Positions 9,344-20,101 are shown, counted from the first letter of the stretch. The stretch is DNA of 36,626 nucleotides from Bacteroidales bacterium (GCA_028700975.1 JAQVRQ010000009.1:7529-44154), one strand, 5' to 3'. Made by a program: numbers and translations. Notes: generated by a model not told the origin, from the letters alone.

Positions 9344-11170
9344 TTATTCAAATGTCTGCAATTTGCACAAGTGCGAATATAACCCTTTTTGCTTAATAAG
9401 ATTGTTATGACTACCTGTTTCTACAATCTCACCCTCCTTCAAAACTATTATCTCATCTGCATGCTGGATGGTTGATAATCTGTGAGCTATAACAATAGAC
9501 GTCCTATTTCGCATAAGATTGGTTAGTGCCTCCTGCACAAGTCTTTCACTCTCTGTGTCCAGTGCAGATGTAGCCTCATCCAATATAAGGACAGGGGGGT
9601 TTTTTAATACAGCTCTTGCAATTGCAAGTCTTTGTCTTTGTCCTCCTGAAAGTTTCCCTCCCCTATCTCCAATGTTTGTCTCATATCCACTCTCCATTTG
9701 CATTATAAAGTCGTGAGCATTGGCAATTTTAGCAGCAGCAATAACATCTTCCCGCTTTACATTTTGCAACCCGAATGTTATATTATTATACACCGAATCA
9801 TTAAAAAGAATTGCCTCTTGAGTCACTATTCCCATTAGGCCAATGAGGTCTCTTGGTGCATAATCTCTTATATCTACTCCATCTAAAAAAATGGAACCGG
9901 ATGTGACGTCATAATATCTTGGAATAAGATCTACAAGTGTTGTTTTTCCCGCACCGGAAGGACCAACAAGCGCAATCATCTTGCCCTTTTCAACCTTAAA
10001 AGAGATATTTTTTAAGACTGGCTCATTATTGTATTTAAAACTAACCTCTTTGAATTCTATTGAGTCTTTAAACTCTTCAATCCTAACAGGATTCTCAGCC
10101 TTTTTTATCGCAACAGGTTCATCAAGAATTGCGAAAATTCTCTCTCCGGAGACCAAACCTCTCTGAATCATTGCATAAGTATTAGATATTGACTTGGCTG
10201 GCTCTAAAACTTTCCAATAGAAAGCAATATAAATCATAAGAGTCGGCAAATCCATACCCAGTCTGCCTGTAATATGCATATAACCTGCAAAAAAAAGTAT
10301 TGCAACAGCAATTGAAATTCCCATAAATTCAGAGAAAGGGCTTGCCATCTCTTGCCTGTAGTACATCTTTTTGCTGGAATTTTTATGAGCTTCATTAGTA
10401 TCATTAAACGCTCTCCTTACATATCTCTGCGCATTAAAAGCCTTAATAATTCTGGAACCGGATATGGCCTCCTCAAATTGACTTAAAATACGCCCAATAT
10501 ACATTTGAGTATCGATTGCTCCTCTACGTAAAGATCTTGTTATTCTTGTAATAATAAAAGCCGACACAGGGAGCGTAACAAGAGTAATAACAGTAAGCTT
10601 AGGTGACATATATATAAGTGCCGCAAGAAAGCCCAACACCTGAAGCGGATCTCTGAAGATTACGTGGAAACTATTTGCAACGCTATTCTGAACCTCAGTT
10701 ACATCGTTTGATATACTTGATAATATATCTCCCTTCCTTTTATCTGTAAAGTAACCAATATGAAGAGATGATATTTTTCTGAAAAGATCCTCTCTAATGC
10801 GTTGCATAATTGTAACTCTCACCCGAACAATTACTCTCTGAGACATATACTTGATTACACCCGCAAGGAAAGTAAATATAATCAGCATAACGCAAACAAA
10901 TGCAAGTCCTCTTAAGATTCCGTGAGAAGACATTACATTACCTAAATAGTACTGAAAGATATCGTTGATGTATTCGATAGACATCGAAAACTCTGGTTTG
11001 CTCTCCACTATCCTTAGAGTCTCCGGATTAAATACTACCACCAATAGTGGTTTAAAAAGAGCAAAATTCACAAGACTAAAAGCTAACCCCAATACACTTA
11101 GAATCAAATATAACGGCCAGTAGTATCTATGTGGTCTGGCATATGCCAGCAAACGTTTAAATGTATTCAT
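9344..11170 (-). CDS. ABC transporter, fused permease/ATPase (MsbA-like lipid/drug exporter)
   Basis: ABC_membrane domain; Walker A 'GPSGAGKTT', signature 'LSGGQRQRLAIARA', Walker B 'VLILDEATSALD'. Confidence 0.95.
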   Translation of the reverse strand: MNTFKRLLAYARPHRYYWPLYLILSVLGLAFSLVNFALFKPLLVVVFNPETLRIVESKPEFSMSIEYINDIFQYYLGNVMSSHGILRGLAFVCVMLIIFTFLAGVIKYMSQRVIVRVRVTIMQRIREDLFRKISSLHIGYFTDKRKGDILSSISNDVTEVQNSVANSFHVIFRDPLQVLGFLAALIYMSPKLTVITLVTLPVSAFIITRITRSLRRGAIDTQMYIGRILSQFEEAISGSRIIKAFNAQRYVRRAFNDTNEAHKNSSKKMYYRQEMASPFSEFMGISIAVAILFFAGYMHITGRLGMDLPTLMIYIAFYWKVLEPAKSISNTYAMIQRGLVSGERIFAILDEPVAIKKAENPVRIEEFKDSIEFKEVSFKYNNEPVLKNISFKVEKGKMIALVGPSGAGKTTLVDLIPRYYDVTSGSIFLDGVDIRDYAPRDLIGLMGIVTQEAILFNDSVYNNITFGLQNVKREDVIAAAKIANAHDFIMQMESGYETNIGDRGGKLSGGQRQRLAIARAVLKNPPVLILDEATSALDTESERLVQEALTNLMRNRTSIVIAHRLSTIQHADEIIVLKEGEIVETGSHNNLIKQKGLYSHLCKLQTFE

Positions 11171-11436
11171 TGTTTTTTACTCTCCTCGTAATCTACGTAT
11201 TCTCCAATATCACTATCCACAATTTTATCTCTCTTCACATCATCACTTACAATTGTACCATCTTCCTCCCGAATTTTTTTCCCTCCTCTATTAGCCTCTC
11301 TGCCAAAAACATCTGAATTGCCCGAGAGTTTTGAAAATTTTCTTTTTACCCACCACGCAAGTAATAAAGGTAAAAATCTCGTCAGTAGAAATATGACAAG
11401 AACAACAACAAAAATAAAAGTTATAAAACCTTCCAT
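11167..11436 (-). CDS. Small membrane-anchored DUF4834-like protein
   Basis: 89 aa, one N-terminal TM then a polar charged tail; start abuts the upstream gene's stop and the 3' end overlaps the ABC exporter start by 4 nt. Confidence 0.7.
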   Translation of the reverse strand: MEGFITFIFVVVLVIFLLTRFLPLLLAWWVKRKFSKLSGNSDVFGREANRGGKKIREEDGTIVSDDVKRDKIVDSDIGEYVDYEESKKQ

Positions 11437-13755
11437 CTATCTCCGCTTTTTCAATTTCTTAATATCACCTGTTTCCAAATTTAATCTTATCTCGGCACCA
11501 TCTGTTCTTCTAACCTCAACCTCTTGTTCAGAGACCTTCTTTACAGGTGTTCCGGATAACAAGCTGTGATTACCTAAAGAGGATGTAATCTCAAGTCCAT
11601 TTATTGTATAAATCCTGGTTTTAACTTGAGTCCTTAATATCCAGTATAGATTTCCTCCAGCTTCCATAAGCTCAGGGAAATCCTTAATTGTCTCCTCAAC
11701 TGTAATATCTTTCCAGGCTTCCAGTGGTTTACACTCCTTGTCATATAGACTAAGCGAATTGTCTGTATGAAGAAGCATAACCATAAATGAATCTTTGTTC
11801 TTATATACCTTAGGGCCTAGCTCAACCAATCTATTCACCCTTCTTGGATAAGGGTTAATATATCTACCAGTCCTATCAAGTAGGTAAATCATATTTCCAC
11901 TTGCAAAAAGCATCTGAAGTTTCCCATTGTTGTAAAAGTCAACCTGTTCAACAAACCCTCTCAAAGGGGTTTGGAATGGAATTGCCCAAATGCCCTTTAA
12001 ATCCTTATCTGCGAGTTGAAGTCTGTAGTTTTTCAACTGAACAAGATACTCCTTCTCTCCTGTATCAAAATTTCTAAGTTCAAAAGGACCTTCAGGAACT
12101 TTGACAATACTATCCAGTTGCCATCCGGCAGGACCATCACTACTCTCCTCTATAGGTGGCACCGGTAATTTCTCCATATTTTTGGCGTAAAACAAAACTC
12201 TAAAAGAGAGTCCCTCCTTACCAGGGAGAATACTATATTGTGCAACGCCCAAATTTCTTTTATTGAGTGCCTCTTTTACATTTTCTGATATCCCCTTCTT
12301 AAAAAAATATGCTATCGAATCCTGCAAACCGGTGTAATTTACGATTATTGAAAAGGGCATCTCTTGTGAATAGGTCTCTCCAGCAGCTGGTGTCTCTGCT
12401 ATAAAATCTGCCATAGAAAATCTTGAAGCTCTTCCTGATTTAAACTCTTCAAGAATACTCCTTGATCCGGATATTTGCCAATTATCAACATTTAAGATAT
12501 ACTCTTCTTCATTTAAGTTAAATATCGAGCCAATCAATTCGTTGATTAATCCTCTATTATCATTTTTTAAAATTGTATCTTTTATTAAGTTACTATTAGA
12601 GAATATTTTATCTGACAATCTTTTAAGAAAATTATCTCTTGAATACCTTATTAATGTAACCCATTCAATCTCCCCTCCAAATGGTATAGCAGCAAGAGAT
12701 ATCTCCTCTACAGATGAAGAATTAAGCCATTCATATGCTCTGTTCCAGAGATTTAAATTAAGTTTTTTTTCAATCTCTCTATACTCTCTTATTTTTTCAA
12801 CATTCACATCAATCTCCTTGGGAGAGACAGAAAAAAGTGCATATGTGTTAAAAGGAACAATATATTGTGCATCAGACTCTTCAGCGTTATTCAACTGTAA
12901 TGCAGAGCCATAATTACCCGCACCTTTCAAGTTATAAGAGTTTCCATCCAAAACTATATAGTCGTTCTCAACTTTTGCGGACATAACACTCCAGGATGAG
13001 AATTTTGAAATAAAATCTGCATATTTAAGATATTTTGATGCTGCAAGTCCGGAAAAAAGTTTTCCAATTTGTGTATGATTAATGAAGAGCGCATTACCAT
13101 TTAAAACTCTCTCTTCTACTATCTCTGAAAATTCTTTATTGTCTAGTATTGACGCACCTGAATTCAGATGTCTTACCGATGCCTCTACAAGCAACGGGGA
13201 TGTTGATACAAGTAGGAAATCCTTATGTATTGCCACAATTGCCTCTGATGAATTGTACAATATTGCACCATTAAAGTCTCTGTAAGTGCCAATATTACCA
13301 TTTGTAAGTCTCTCTATTAAGTTTGCTTGTAAATCTTGATTAATGCTTTTTAAATCAACCGATAGCAATAGAGAGACCTCATTCTTACCGGAATAGTGTA
13401 AAGATGTAATAAGATTTGATTGACTTAATATTTTAAAATTTTGCTCACTTTTAACCAAATAGATCAATCTATTTGATAATTTATATAGCCCGTTCTGTTG
13501 ATTAAACAGAGCAAAGTATGGTTGCTTTTGCGAGAGTACGCTCTCAGCCATTATTCCCGGAGAATTAAAAAGCCATAAGCCTACTGCATCTACGGGTACA
13601 GCACTTAATGTTCTACAGGAACTTATTGCAAAACCCGAATCACCATTCTTTTTACTACCTTGAGTATATATAATTAGCAATATTATACCAGCCATTACTA
13701 TAATAGCTGTTATTGCAAAATAATATACTTTTTTGAGGTGGAACATAGCCCACAA
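11437..13755 (-). CDS. Uncharacterised membrane-anchored periplasmic protein (DUF3352-like N-terminal part, propeller-like C-terminal part)
   Basis: 772 aa ORF with N-terminal TM ('VYYFAITAIIVMAGIILLIIYT') and a large extracytoplasmic domain; first gene of a tight minus-strand run. True start may be the internal Met4 (MFHLKK). Confidence 0.7.
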   Translation of the reverse strand: MWAMFHLKKVYYFAITAIIVMAGIILLIIYTQGSKKNGDSGFAISSCRTLSAVPVDAVGLWLFNSPGIMAESVLSQKQPYFALFNQQNGLYKLSNRLIYLVKSEQNFKILSQSNLITSLHYSGKNEVSLLLSVDLKSINQDLQANLIERLTNGNIGTYRDFNGAILYNSSEAIVAIHKDFLLVSTSPLLVEASVRHLNSGASILDNKEFSEIVEERVLNGNALFINHTQIGKLFSGLAASKYLKYADFISKFSSWSVMSAKVENDYIVLDGNSYNLKGAGNYGSALQLNNAEESDAQYIVPFNTYALFSVSPKEIDVNVEKIREYREIEKKLNLNLWNRAYEWLNSSSVEEISLAAIPFGGEIEWVTLIRYSRDNFLKRLSDKIFSNSNLIKDTILKNDNRGLINELIGSIFNLNEEEYILNVDNWQISGSRSILEEFKSGRASRFSMADFIAETPAAGETYSQEMPFSIIVNYTGLQDSIAYFFKKGISENVKEALNKRNLGVAQYSILPGKEGLSFRVLFYAKNMEKLPVPPIEESSDGPAGWQLDSIVKVPEGPFELRNFDTGEKEYLVQLKNYRLQLADKDLKGIWAIPFQTPLRGFVEQVDFYNNGKLQMLFASGNMIYLLDRTGRYINPYPRRVNRLVELGPKVYKNKDSFMVMLLHTDNSLSLYDKECKPLEAWKDITVEETIKDFPELMEAGGNLYWILRTQVKTRIYTINGLEITSSLGNHSLLSGTPVKKVSEQEVEVRRTDGAEIRLNLETGDIKKLKKRR

Positions 13756-13824
13756 AGTTATTAAAAAACTATATCATCCTTTTACTATATTTGTTCATTC
13801 TTTTATAATTAAGTAATACTCCAT

Positions 13825-15327
13825 ATGGTTTCATCATTAAAATACAACATCAATCCACTGGTAAAGCATTTGAATAAATTATCTGCTGAATTCACTAAGA
13901 AAGATATTCTTCAATATATTACCGATAAAGAAATCAGGTTAATTAATTTCAGATATGTTGCAGCTGACGGAAGGCTTAAAACGTTAAATTTCCCTGTAAC
14001 AAGTCTGGAATACGCCGACTCCATACTGTCTTATGGAGAGAGGGTAGATGGGTCCAGCCTTTTTCCATATATTGAAGCAGGATCAAGTGACCTCTATGTT
14101 ATACCCAAATTCTCTACTGCCTACGAAGATCCCTTCGCTGAAATTCCAACTATTGGTCTCCTATGCTCCTATTTCACTAAAGATGGCGTTCCCCTTGAAA
14201 GTTCACCAGAATATACACTCCACAAAGCCTCGCTCTCTTTTACAAAGGCAACCGGCTTATCCTTTGAAGCTATGGGAGAGCTGGAATTTTATATTTGTGA
14301 TGAGGCCGACTCTCTTTTTCCCACCGCAAATCAAAAGGGATATCACGAAGCCGAGCCATTCACAAAATTTGAGCATTTCAGAACTGAAGCAATGACACTA
14401 ATTGCTCAAACTGGAGGATTAATTAAGTATGGGCATTCAGAAGTTGGAAACTTTATCCTTGATGGAAAAGTGTATGAACAGAATGAAATTGAATTCTTAG
14501 TATCTCCTGTAGAGTCGGCAGCAAACCAACTGGTAATGGCCAAATGGATTATAAGAACCCTCGCATATAAATATGGACTTGATGTGACATTTGCCCCAAA
14601 AATAACTGTTGGCAAAGCCGGAAGCGGCCTCCACTTTCATACAAGAATAGTACAAAATGGAAAATCAGTAATGATTGATAACGGAGTACTATCTAATAAT
14701 GCTAAAAAAGCAATTGCAGGTTATATGAAATGTGCAGCTTCTCTTACAGCATTTGGCAATACAAATCCAACCTCATACTTTAGGCTTGTTCCACATCAGG
14801 AAGCTCCAACAAGCATTTGCTGGGGAGACAGAAACAGATCCGTATTAGTAAGAGTTCCACTTGGGTGGACAGGTGGGCACGATATGCTCTCAATTGCAAA
14901 TCCGCTAGAGAGAGAACATAACAACACAGTTGTTGACAAACAGACTGTTGAGATGAGATCTCCTGACGGATCAGCAGATATCTATATGATGCTTGCCGGT
15001 TTAGTTGTTGCCGCAAGAACAGGATTTGAAAGTGAAGATGCCCTTGAGATAGCCAATAAATGTTATGTTGATATTAACATTCACGATAAAAAGCACGAAG
15101 AGAGACTTCATTCACTTGAACAACTTCCTCTATCCTGCTGGGAATCTGCAGAACAACTTGAACAAAAAAGAAATATCTTCGAAAAAGATGGCGTATTTTC
15201 ACCTTCATTAATTGATGGTGTTATAACTAAGCTTAAATCATATAATGATAAAGAGATTAGAAAAGAGGCAGATGAGAATCCGTCTATAATCAAGGAGCTC
15301 GTTGATTTACACTATCACTGCGGTTAA
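13825..15327 (+). CDS. Glutamine synthetase family protein (divergent GSI-like)
   Basis: 'GELEFYI', 'GKAGSGLHFHTRI', 'NPTSYFRLVPHQEAPTSICWGDRNRSVLVRVPLG', 'VEMRSPDGSADIYMMLAGLV' correspond to GS catalytic motifs. Confidence 0.9.
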   Translation: MVSSLKYNINPLVKHLNKLSAEFTKKDILQYITDKEIRLINFRYVAADGRLKTLNFPVTSLEYADSILSYGERVDGSSLFPYIEAGSSDLYVIPKFSTAYEDPFAEIPTIGLLCSYFTKDGVPLESSPEYTLHKASLSFTKATGLSFEAMGELEFYICDEADSLFPTANQKGYHEAEPFTKFEHFRTEAMTLIAQTGGLIKYGHSEVGNFILDGKVYEQNEIEFLVSPVESAANQLVMAKWIIRTLAYKYGLDVTFAPKITVGKAGSGLHFHTRIVQNGKSVMIDNGVLSNNAKKAIAGYMKCAASLTAFGNTNPTSYFRLVPHQEAPTSICWGDRNRSVLVRVPLGWTGGHDMLSIANPLEREHNNTVVDKQTVEMRSPDGSADIYMMLAGLVVAARTGFESEDALEIANKCYVDINIHDKKHEERLHSLEQLPLSCWESAEQLEQKRNIFEKDGVFSPSLIDGVITKLKSYNDKEIRKEADENPSIIKELVDLHYHCG

Positions 15328-15336
15328 CAACAAATA

Positions 15337-17535
15337 TTAGTTACCCATCTCAGAGAGGAATTTTATTCTAACAAGACGAATCTCCTCTTCTGTATAACCT
15401 CTTCCTAGCTCATCAGAGGCCTCCTTAAGAGAATCTGATACAGCTTCTGTTCTGAAAAATTCATAAATATCGTCTGTTTTATCTTCGTCAATAGTCTGAC
15501 GAATATAGTAGTCGATATTTATTTTTGTACCCGAATTAACTATTGCCTCAATTTCATCAAGGATTTCATCCATCTCCAATCCTTTTGAATCTGCGATATC
15601 CTCTAAAGGAAGCTTTCTGTCAATCCCCTGAATAATGGAGACTTTAATAGCCGATTTGTTTACAACAGACTTTACAACAAAATCTACCGGTCTCTCTATC
15701 TCATTTTCGGTTACATACTTTGAAATCAAGTCAATAAACTCCTTGCCGAACTTCTTAGCTTTACCTTCTCCAACGCCCTGACAATTACGCAATTCCTCTA
15801 CTGTAATAGGGTAGTGAATTGACATATCCTCAAGAGATGGATCTGAATAAATTACAAAAGGGGGTAATTTTAGTCTTTTAGCAACAGACTGCCTCAAATC
15901 TTTAAGCATTGAAAGGAGAGTCTCATCACCAGCTGAAGAGCCTCTGGAAGAGCCGGCAACTATTGGTTCATCATCTGGTTCGTCATCTGTATACTCTCTA
16001 TCTTCAGCGAGCATTAATTCAACAGGGTTCTCAAAAAACTGCCTACCCGCCTCTGTTACAGAGATAAGGCCATACTTTTCAATATCCTTCTCAATTAAAT
16101 GGTGTACAAGAGCTTGCCTTATAACGGCCAACCAAAATTTGACTCCTTTTGACTTGCCTGCTCCAAAAAATTCAAGATTATTATGGTTATATGACTTAAT
16201 AATTGAATTTGATACTCCGGCAAGTATATTTGCCAAGTGTTCTGACTTGAACTGCTCTTTCATTGACAGGATTAACTCCAGTAAAAGTGCAACCTCCTCC
16301 TTTCCATCAAATAATTTTTTAGGTGATAGGCAATTATCACAGGCACCACAATTCTCTTGTGAGTACTCTTCGCCAAAATAGTTTAAAAGAACCTTTCTTC
16401 TGCATAGGCTTGACTCCGCATAAGCAGCAGTTTCCATAAGTAGTTGCCTCCCTATCTCTTGTTCAGAAATAGGTTTACCCTGCATAAACTTCTCTAACTT
16501 CTGTATATCCTTATACGAATAAAAGGCTATACACCTCCCTTCTCCCCCATCTCTACCGGATCTTCCTGTCTCCTGATAATAGCTCTCAAGACTTTTAGGA
16601 ATATCGTAATGTATCACAAATCTAACATCAGGTTTGTCAATACCCATACCAAAAGCGATAGTAGCAACAATAACATCTGCCTCCTCCATAAGGAACTTGT
16701 CCTGATTAGTTGCTCTTCTCGAGGCGTCAAGCCCTGCGTGATATGGTAATGCTTTTATACCATTGACAGATAAGAGTTGAGCAACCTCCTCAACCTTTTT
16801 TCTGCTAAGGCAATAAATAATCCCGGATTTACCTGAATTTGATTTAATATACTTGATTATCTCTCTCTCTGTATTAACTTTTGAGCGAATTTCATAAAAA
16901 AGATTTTCTCTGTTGAATGAGGTTTTAAAAACCCTAGCATCAAGCATTCCAAGATTTCGCTGAATATCATTCTGTACCTTAGGAGTAGCCGTTGCAGTTA
17001 GCGCAATAACAGGAGCTTTACCTATCTCTTGTACAATGGGATTAATACGCCTGTATTCAGGACGGAAGTCGTGACCCCATTCAGATATACAATGGGCTTC
17101 ATCAACCGCATAAAATGATATCTTTAATTGTTTAAGAAAATTAATATTCTCCTCTTTTGTAAGAGACTCTGGAGCAACATAAAGCAATTTAGTCTGCCCA
17201 GAGAGCAGATCCTCCTTAACCTCTTGTATTTGGGCCTTATTGAGTGATGAATTTAAAAAATGAGCAATCCCCTCTCTCTCAACAACAAATCCCCTGATTG
17301 CATCTACCTGATTTTTCATAAGAGCAATAAGAGGTGATATAATTATAGCTACACCCGGCAACAATAGAGCCGGTAATTGATAGCACAGAGACTTACCTCC
17401 ACCTGTAGGCATCAAAACAAAAGCATCGTTCCCCTCTAAAAGATGTCTAATTACATCCTCTTGCTCCCCCTTGAAGCTGCTAAAGCCGAAAAAGTGCTTA
17501 AGTTGACTGTGCAAAAACTCAGAACTGGTTTGCAT
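15337..17535 (-). CDS. recQ: ATP-dependent DNA helicase RecQ
   Basis: 'MPTGGGKSLCYQLPALL', 'DEAHCISEWGHDFRPEY', RecQ Zn cysteines 'CRRKVLLNYFGEEYSQENCGACDNC', HRDC-like region and an extra C-terminal helical domain. Confidence 0.96.
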   Translation of the reverse strand: MQTSSEFLHSQLKHFFGFSSFKGEQEDVIRHLLEGNDAFVLMPTGGGKSLCYQLPALLLPGVAIIISPLIALMKNQVDAIRGFVVEREGIAHFLNSSLNKAQIQEVKEDLLSGQTKLLYVAPESLTKEENINFLKQLKISFYAVDEAHCISEWGHDFRPEYRRINPIVQEIGKAPVIALTATATPKVQNDIQRNLGMLDARVFKTSFNRENLFYEIRSKVNTEREIIKYIKSNSGKSGIIYCLSRKKVEEVAQLLSVNGIKALPYHAGLDASRRATNQDKFLMEEADVIVATIAFGMGIDKPDVRFVIHYDIPKSLESYYQETGRSGRDGGEGRCIAFYSYKDIQKLEKFMQGKPISEQEIGRQLLMETAAYAESSLCRRKVLLNYFGEEYSQENCGACDNCLSPKKLFDGKEEVALLLELILSMKEQFKSEHLANILAGVSNSIIKSYNHNNLEFFGAGKSKGVKFWLAVIRQALVHHLIEKDIEKYGLISVTEAGRQFFENPVELMLAEDREYTDDEPDDEPIVAGSSRGSSAGDETLLSMLKDLRQSVAKRLKLPPFVIYSDPSLEDMSIHYPITVEELRNCQGVGEGKAKKFGKEFIDLISKYVTENEIERPVDFVVKSVVNKSAIKVSIIQGIDRKLPLEDIADSKGLEMDEILDEIEAIVNSGTKINIDYYIRQTIDEDKTDDIYEFFRTEAVSDSLKEASDELGRGYTEEEIRLVRIKFLSEMGN

Positions 17536-17693
17536 ATTTATTGTGTGTCCGAAAAATTCAAAATTTCGTTAAAAAAAGTTACCTTTGTTCCTCTAAGTTA
17601 TCTAATAGTTTCATTATCGCAAAATTTTTTGAAAAAGTGATTGTTACTGTTGAGATAAAAAGAATAACCATTTAATTGAAATAGAGCACAACA

Positions 17694-18722
17694 ATGACAA
17701 TTTTCAACCCTAACGACCCGGGATTAGCAAATGGTAACTATTTTGCTCTCCCATATAGCCTAGAGGAGTCTGAAATTGCCCTAATATCTGTTCCTTGGGA
17801 CGTAACTACCTCTTATAGAGCAGGAACACACAAAGGCCCCAAATCCATAATTGAAGCATCTGTTCAGGTTGATCTTTATGATGTAAATGTTAAAGATGCT
17901 TGGAATACTAAAATTGGAACTCTACCAGTTGATAATGAGATACCTAAGCAGAACAAAAAATTTAGAAAGATTGCCGAAACGGTTATTGATGGTCTTGAGC
18001 AGGGGAGAGATTTAAGCGAGTTTGAAGAGGAGAGTGCTAAAATCAATTCTGCAAGTGCAGCTCTAAACGAAAGAGTCTACAATTCGTGTAGAAAACTTAT
18101 CAACCAAGGAAAAATTACAGGTGTTGTTGGAGGAGATCACAGTGTCCCTTTAGGCAATATTAAAGCAGTCTCTGAGCTTTGTGAGGAGTTTGGGATTTTA
18201 CATCTTGACGCTCACGCAGATCTGCGAAAAGCCTACGAAGGATTTACCTATTCACACGCCTCTATAATGTACAACGCATTAAACGAGATTAATCAAATCT
18301 CTCAGCTTACCCAAGTAGGGGTAAGAGATTTTTGCGAAGAGGAGGCAGAAATAATAAACACAGATCCAAGAATCAGGTGTTTTACAGATTCAGAAATCAG
18401 AGGAAATCTTTATGATGGGAAAACCTGGAAACGTCAGTGTGAAGAGATAGTAGCAACTTTACCCTCAAATGTATACATCAGCTTTGATATTGACGGACTA
18501 TCACCTGATTTATGTCCAAATACCGGAACTCCCGTGCCAGGAGGACTAAGTTTCAGGGAGGTTGATTATCTTCTTAATATGCTAGCACAATCTAATAAGA
18601 AAATTATCGGGTTTGACCTTTGCGAGGTATCACCCGGCAAGGATAATGAGTGGGACGCCAATGTTGGTGCCAGAATTTTATACAAACTTGCCTTATACAC
18701 AAACTTGAACCAAAAAAAATAG
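17694..18722 (+). CDS. Arginase/agmatinase family ureohydrolase
   Basis: Mn-binding motifs 'GGDHSVPLG', 'LDAHADLR', 'SFDIDGLSP'. Confidence 0.9.
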   Translation: MTIFNPNDPGLANGNYFALPYSLEESEIALISVPWDVTTSYRAGTHKGPKSIIEASVQVDLYDVNVKDAWNTKIGTLPVDNEIPKQNKKFRKIAETVIDGLEQGRDLSEFEEESAKINSASAALNERVYNSCRKLINQGKITGVVGGDHSVPLGNIKAVSELCEEFGILHLDAHADLRKAYEGFTYSHASIMYNALNEINQISQLTQVGVRDFCEEEAEIINTDPRIRCFTDSEIRGNLYDGKTWKRQCEEIVATLPSNVYISFDIDGLSPDLCPNTGTPVPGGLSFREVDYLLNMLAQSNKKIIGFDLCEVSPGKDNEWDANVGARILYKLALYTNLNQKK

Positions 18723-18733
18723 CTCGATAAAGT

Positions 18734-20101
18734 ATGAGGTCTTTTAAGCACCTGTTAAAACTGAATAAAAGAATAGAGCTCAGGAATCTTTTCAGTACTT
18801 TCTTTAACAACTCATCTACCGGAGGAATACTATTACTTATATCCGTCATTGCAGCCCTTGTGATTGCTAATAATCCAGAGTGGGCTCATATTATGGATAT
18901 TCTTAATATTGAATTCGGCTTCTCATTAGGACGTTTCCATTTCGAAATGAGCGTGCTACATTGGATTAACGATGGGTTGATGACCATTTTTTTCCTTGTC
19001 GTAGGCCTTGAGATAAAAAGAGAGATGCTTGTTGGTGAATTATCAACATTTAAACAGGCTGCTCTACCAATCTTTGCCGCAATTGGAGGTATGGTCTTAC
19101 CTGCTCTTCTCTATGTTTTCTTTAATGAAAACACAATAAGTGAAAATGGTTGGGGAACTCCAATGGCCACTGATATTGCTTTTGCATTAGGGATATTATC
19201 CCTGTTAGGAAAGAGAGTCCCTGTCGCATTAAAGGTGTTCTTAACTGCACTTGCAATTGTTGACGACCTTGGTGCTATTATTGTTTTAGCAGTATTCTAC
19301 CCTACCCACGCCATTAATATTGAGCTTCTAATTTACTCGGGCATTCTCTTTACAATGTTACTTGCTTTTAATAGACTAAACATTAAAAAACCTGCATTTT
19401 ACATTGTTCCCGGAGTTATTCTGTGGTTCCTTATTCTAGGTTCAGGTATTCATGCTACAATCGCAGGTGTTTTACTAGCAATTACTATTCCCGGCAGAAG
19501 CAACATTAACGAAGTTAGGTTTATTGTTGGAAGCAGATATCTAATAAACAAGTTTGCTGCTGCCAGTGATCACAGACTAAAAGTTCTTTCAAATCACGAA
19601 CAGCAACAAGCTATTCATAGCCTTCATCAGAAATTGGACCAAGTGCATCCATTGATGATTAAGGTTGAACATATGCTACATCCGTGGGTAACATTTTTTA
19701 TTATGCCTGTGTTTGCACTTGCCAATGCAGGTGTGTTACTTGATCCAGGTCTTTTTAAAGAATCACTTGCTCCAATTGTTCCCGGAATATTTTTTGGATT
19801 ACTTTTTGGCAAACCATTCGGAATTTTTATTGCAAGTTGGATTGCCGTAAAGCTTAAAATAGCTGTTCTTCCAGGAGATATGACTTGGAGTCACGTTTTT
19901 TCTGTAGGAATTATTGCCGGCATTGGATTTACAATGTCTATCTTTATCGATAATCTTGCCTTTACAGACCAGAATGTTATTAATATGGGCAAAATGACAA
20001 TTATTGGGACATCATTTATTGCTGCAGTAATTGGACTTACTGCAATATTATTAACTACAAAGAATAAACAACAAACAACAAATAACAACAAAGAAAAATG
20101 A
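18734..20101 (+). CDS. nhaA: Na+/H+ antiporter NhaA
   Basis: 'INDGLMTIFFLVVGLEIKREMLVGELS', 'GTPMATDIAFALGIL', 'LAIVDDLGAIIVLAVFY', 'GIGFTMSIFI'. Polar low-complexity C-terminus (NKQQTTNNNKEK). Confidence 0.96.
   Translation: MRSFKHLLKLNKRIELRNLFSTFFNNSSTGGILLLISVIAALVIANNPEWAHIMDILNIEFGFSLGRFHFEMSVLHWINDGLMTIFFLVVGLEIKREMLVGELSTFKQAALPIFAAIGGMVLPALLYVFFNENTISENGWGTPMATDIAFALGILSLLGKRVPVALKVFLTALAIVDDLGAIIVLAVFYPTHAINIELLIYSGILFTMLLAFNRLNIKKPAFYIVPGVILWFLILGSGIHATIAGVLLAITIPGRSNINEVRFIVGSRYLINKFAAASDHRLKVLSNHEQQQAIHSLHQKLDQVHPLMIKVEHMLHPWVTFFIMPVFALANAGVLLDPGLFKESLAPIVPGIFFGLLFGKPFGIFIASWIAVKLKIAVLPGDMTWSHVFSVGIIAGIGFTMSIFIDNLAFTDQNVINMGKMTIIGTSFIAAVIGLTAILLTTKNKQQTTNNNKEK

Noticed and set aside
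12532-12547. AATCAA-TTCG-TTGATT mini hairpin in the 772-aa gene
   Set aside because: Only a 6-bp A/T-rich stem; expected by chance in a window this long.
20062-20098. ACAACAAACAACAAATAACAACAA low-complexity tract at the nhaA 3' end as a possible repeat array
   Set aside because: Short, encodes the polar NhaA tail and doubles as the A-rich translation-initiation region of the FKBP gene; no regular spacer-repeat structure.
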